Source: Bradyrhizobium sp. CSA207
Lineage (GTDB): Bacteria; Pseudomonadota; Alphaproteobacteria; Rhizobiales; Xanthobacteraceae
Length of the DNA stretch: 64,000 nt
Assembly (NCBI RefSeq): GCF_029051685.1
Contig: NZ_JAACFT010000010.1
Coordinates: 169,254-233,253 of the forward strand
Reading direction: 5' to 3'
The number at the start of each line of letters is the position of its first letter. The stretch's first letter is position 1. Position numbers and translations under genes: made by a program. Of this stretch, positions 62,428 to 64,000 are shown piece by piece. The notes below the pieces were generated by a model that worked only from the letters and a program-made list of their open reading frames with translations, ran no database searches and was not told where the DNA came from.

Positions 62428-63402
62428 ATGAAACGACGCGAGTTTGTTTCTGCTCTTGGTGGCGCGACGGTGTGGCCACTGGTATCGCGCGCCCAACCGA
62501 CGGGGAAGGTCTATCGAATCGGGATACTGGAAACCGTATCGGCGGCACAGAACGCCGCCAATATCGATGCGCTGCGTAACGGGCTACAGAAACTCGGCTA
62601 TGTCGAAGGGCAAAACCTGATTGTCGAATACCGATCGGCGGAAGGTCACGCCGAGCGCTTCCCTGATCTTGTGTCTGAGCTCGTTCTCCTCAAGGTCGAC
62701 CTAATTGTGACGAGAGGGACACCTGCCGTTCAGGCGGCTAAAAATGCAGCCGGAGCCATTCCAGTGGTTATGGCGGCGATGGGCGCACCGTTTCTCGTCG
62801 TCCCCAGCCTCTCTCATCCCGGCGGTAATGTCACGGGCATGACGACCTTCAGCGAAGAGTTGATAGGAAAACGGATCGAACTCCTTAAAGAGCTGGTTCC
62901 GAATCTCTCTCGTTTGGCATTGCTTCACAACATCGGCAATCCCATGGGGCCGCCTGAATGGAAGGAAATGAAGACGACGGCGGACTCGCTTGCGCTCAAA
63001 ACCGAGTTGTTTGACGTGCGTCATGAGGAAGACCTGCGTAGCTCATTCGAAGCAGCGGTCCAGCACCATAGCGACGCGCTTCTCATTGGCGCAGACGGCC
63101 TGACCCAGGCGTACCAACAAACCATCATTGACTTGGCCGCCCGGTATAGGTTGCCGGCAAGCTATCCTTCGCGCGATTTTGTGGAAAACGGGGGATTGAT
63201 GGCGTACGCGGTAAACTATCCCGATCTGTATTTTCGGGCTGCAAGCTTTATCGACAAAATCCTTAAGGGCGTGCGACCCGCCGACCTTCCCATTGAACAG
63301 CCCACCAAGTTCGAACTCACCATCAACCTCAAAACCGCCAATGCACTTGGGCTCACTGTGCCGCCAACGCTGCTCGCTCGCGCCGACGAGGTGATCGAAT
63401 AG
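62428..63402 (+). CDS. ABC-type substrate-binding protein (PF04392 type) with twin-arginine-like signal
   Basis: 324 residues from the ATG at 62428. The N-terminus MKRREFVSALGGATVWPLVSRAQ has the RRxF twin-arginine pattern. The fold follows: YRIGILETVS, NIDALRNGLQKLGYVEGQNL, DLIVTRGTPAVQAAKNA, PVVMAAMGAP, and a late LKTANALGLTVPPTLLARADEVIE. Such orphan binding proteins are numerous in Bradyrhizobium and lack a linked permease here; ligand unknown. A fragment of a related gene lies at 58893. Confidence 0.88.
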   Translation: MKRREFVSALGGATVWPLVSRAQPTGKVYRIGILETVSAAQNAANIDALRNGLQKLGYVEGQNLIVEYRSAEGHAERFPDLVSELVLLKVDLIVTRGTPAVQAAKNAAGAIPVVMAAMGAPFLVVPSLSHPGGNVTGMTTFSEELIGKRIELLKELVPNLSRLALLHNIGNPMGPPEWKEMKTTADSLALKTELFDVRHEEDLRSSFEAAVQHHSDALLIGADGLTQAYQQTIIDLAARYRLPASYPSRDFVENGGLMAYAVNYPDLYFRAASFIDKILKGVRPADLPIEQPTKFELTINLKTANALGLTVPPTLLARADEVIE

Positions 63403-63435
63403 CGAGCCCGTTGCTGCGGTGCATGAGTCCGATTG

Positions 63436-63883
63436 TGGCCCTGAGCTACCTCTCTGTCTTTAGGCTCTGGGTTCGGCTTGCTGGGTACGAACGGACCAAG
63501 GATGAATATCGCCGCGACGCCCGCTGTGGGGGCGGGAATGGACAGGTATCGGTCAATGAAGCAGAAAATTGCTCTCACGTGCATGGTCATCATAATCGCG
63601 GTCGGAGCTTACTTTCTGTACGACGACTACGCTAAATGTCAGCAGGAATACCATCGCGGCTGCACCCCAGAGGTCGGCAGTGGGCCGGTCTCAAAATGAC
63701 GTGTGCTGCGGGCAGCGTATTGGGGAAGATTGAGGCCGCCTCAGTTGGCGGGCCTCGTGCATCCGGCGCCGACAATTCCGCTTGTGGCCCATCAGCGAAG
63801 TGGCAGCACGCCGCATCGAGGTCCGTTCAATGAAGCATAGCGGACTGAATTTGCTCGCGTTGAGTTTTTCGCGTTTTGACCCA
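63436..63883. repeat. 448-bp direct repeat, copy B
   Basis: Near-identical to 54395-54842 (one mismatch, G at 63738). It starts 34 bp after the stop of the binding-protein gene. Same orientation as copy A. The right flank (63884-64000) has no gene that I can support. Confidence 0.95.
63556..63699 (+). CDS. Small single-span membrane protein inside repeat copy B
   Basis: Identical 47-residue product to that in copy A, from the ATG at 63556, with the same single span and Cys-containing tail. Since the one mismatch lies outside it, selection cannot be judged. Confidence 0.5.
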   Translation: MKQKIALTCMVIIIAVGAYFLYDDYAKCQQEYHRGCTPEVGSGPVSK

Positions 63884-63893
63884 CAACGGACAT
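63877..63893 (+). repeat. Dispersed TGACCCA motif, copy 6
   Basis: TGACCCACAACGGACAT; its first seven bases end repeat copy B and the rest continues beyond it, so copies A and B differ after the shared TGACCCA. Confidence 0.6.
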
Positions 63894-64000
63894 CCGCAAC
63901 GCGACCTCTGAACAAGAACCCTTGCTTGACAGAAGTTCTTCGGGCCGAGCAAATGGAATGCGAACAGTCCGCTCCGGGGCTCCCCATGAATCCCTTGCTT

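Noticed and set aside
1..64000. CRISPR arrays, tRNA or rRNA genes, complete insertion sequences
   Set aside because: No regularly spaced repeats, no cloverleaf-like or rRNA-like sequence and no transposase frame were recognised by eye; a covariance-model search would be decisive for tRNA.

Overview
The window is high-GC alphaproteobacterial chromosome, most likely Bradyrhizobium or a close relative. The reasons are the gene content (WecB/WecC/WecG and RmlABCD sugar genes with ExoP- and ExoY-type exopolysaccharide genes, paired H-NS-like regulators, many short proteins typical of Bradyrhizobiaceae), the strong AGGAG-type ribosome sites, and a dispersed intergenic motif (TGACCCA-type) that I know from such genomes. 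No rRNA, tRNA or CRISPR array was seen. Species identity is inference.

Region 1 (1-26.0 kb) is an exopolysaccharide locus with a type I secretion system inside it. On the minus strand are a Gfo/Idh/MocA oxidoreductase (cut by the left edge) and wecC, wecB and a wecG-like transferase, which together would make and transfer ManNAcA. A GT2 glycosyltransferase follows on the plus strand. Then, on the minus strand and transcribed leftwards from 16.1 kb, come a 2041-residue surface or secreted protein with four DUF4082 modules and an N,N-dimethylformamidase-like region, a 107-residue unknown, a T1SS ABC transporter, an HlyD adaptor and an unknown all-helical protein. rmlC-rmlB-rmlD-rmlA supplies dTDP-rhamnose. 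Divergent from rmlC run an ExoP/Wzc-like chain-length regulator with a BY-kinase domain, a multispanning membrane protein (possible polymerase) and an ExoY/WbaP-type initiating phosphosugar transferase.

Region 2 (26-38 kb) is accessory. Two divergent H-NS paralogues flank a gene-free stretch. Next is a compact minus-strand cassette: an 81-residue peptide, a PqqD-HprK fusion kinase and a PF14907-type nucleotidyltransferase. This is the best candidate for a poorly described modification system. The rest is small conserved hypothetical proteins, two secreted proteins, and decayed sequence.

Region 3 (38-51.3 kb) is a well-ordered catabolic and uptake island. A MarR regulator converges on a seven-gene minus-strand operon: racemase-like protein, Ohr/OsmC protein, thiolase-like protein, DUF35-SDR fusion, cyclase-family hydrolase, periplasmic binding protein, acyl-CoA ligase. 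A divergent branched-chain-type ABC transporter operon (binding protein, LivH, LivM-LivG fusion, LivF) lies opposite. The two binding proteins are paralogues, so the island probably imports one or two related acids, activates them with CoA and cleaves the chain. The substrate is unknown.

Region 4 (51.3-64 kb) is loosely packed: hemerythrin protein, acyl-CoA dehydrogenase-fold flavoprotein, MOSC protein, truncated haemoglobin, metallophosphoesterase, PRC-barrel protein, ABC-type binding protein and several small proteins. It also carries a 448-bp direct repeat (two copies, one mismatch), a truncated LysR gene, an autotransporter barrel remnant, other gene fragments, and six copies of the TGACCCA motif in one orientation. 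It looks like a zone of rearrangement and gene decay.
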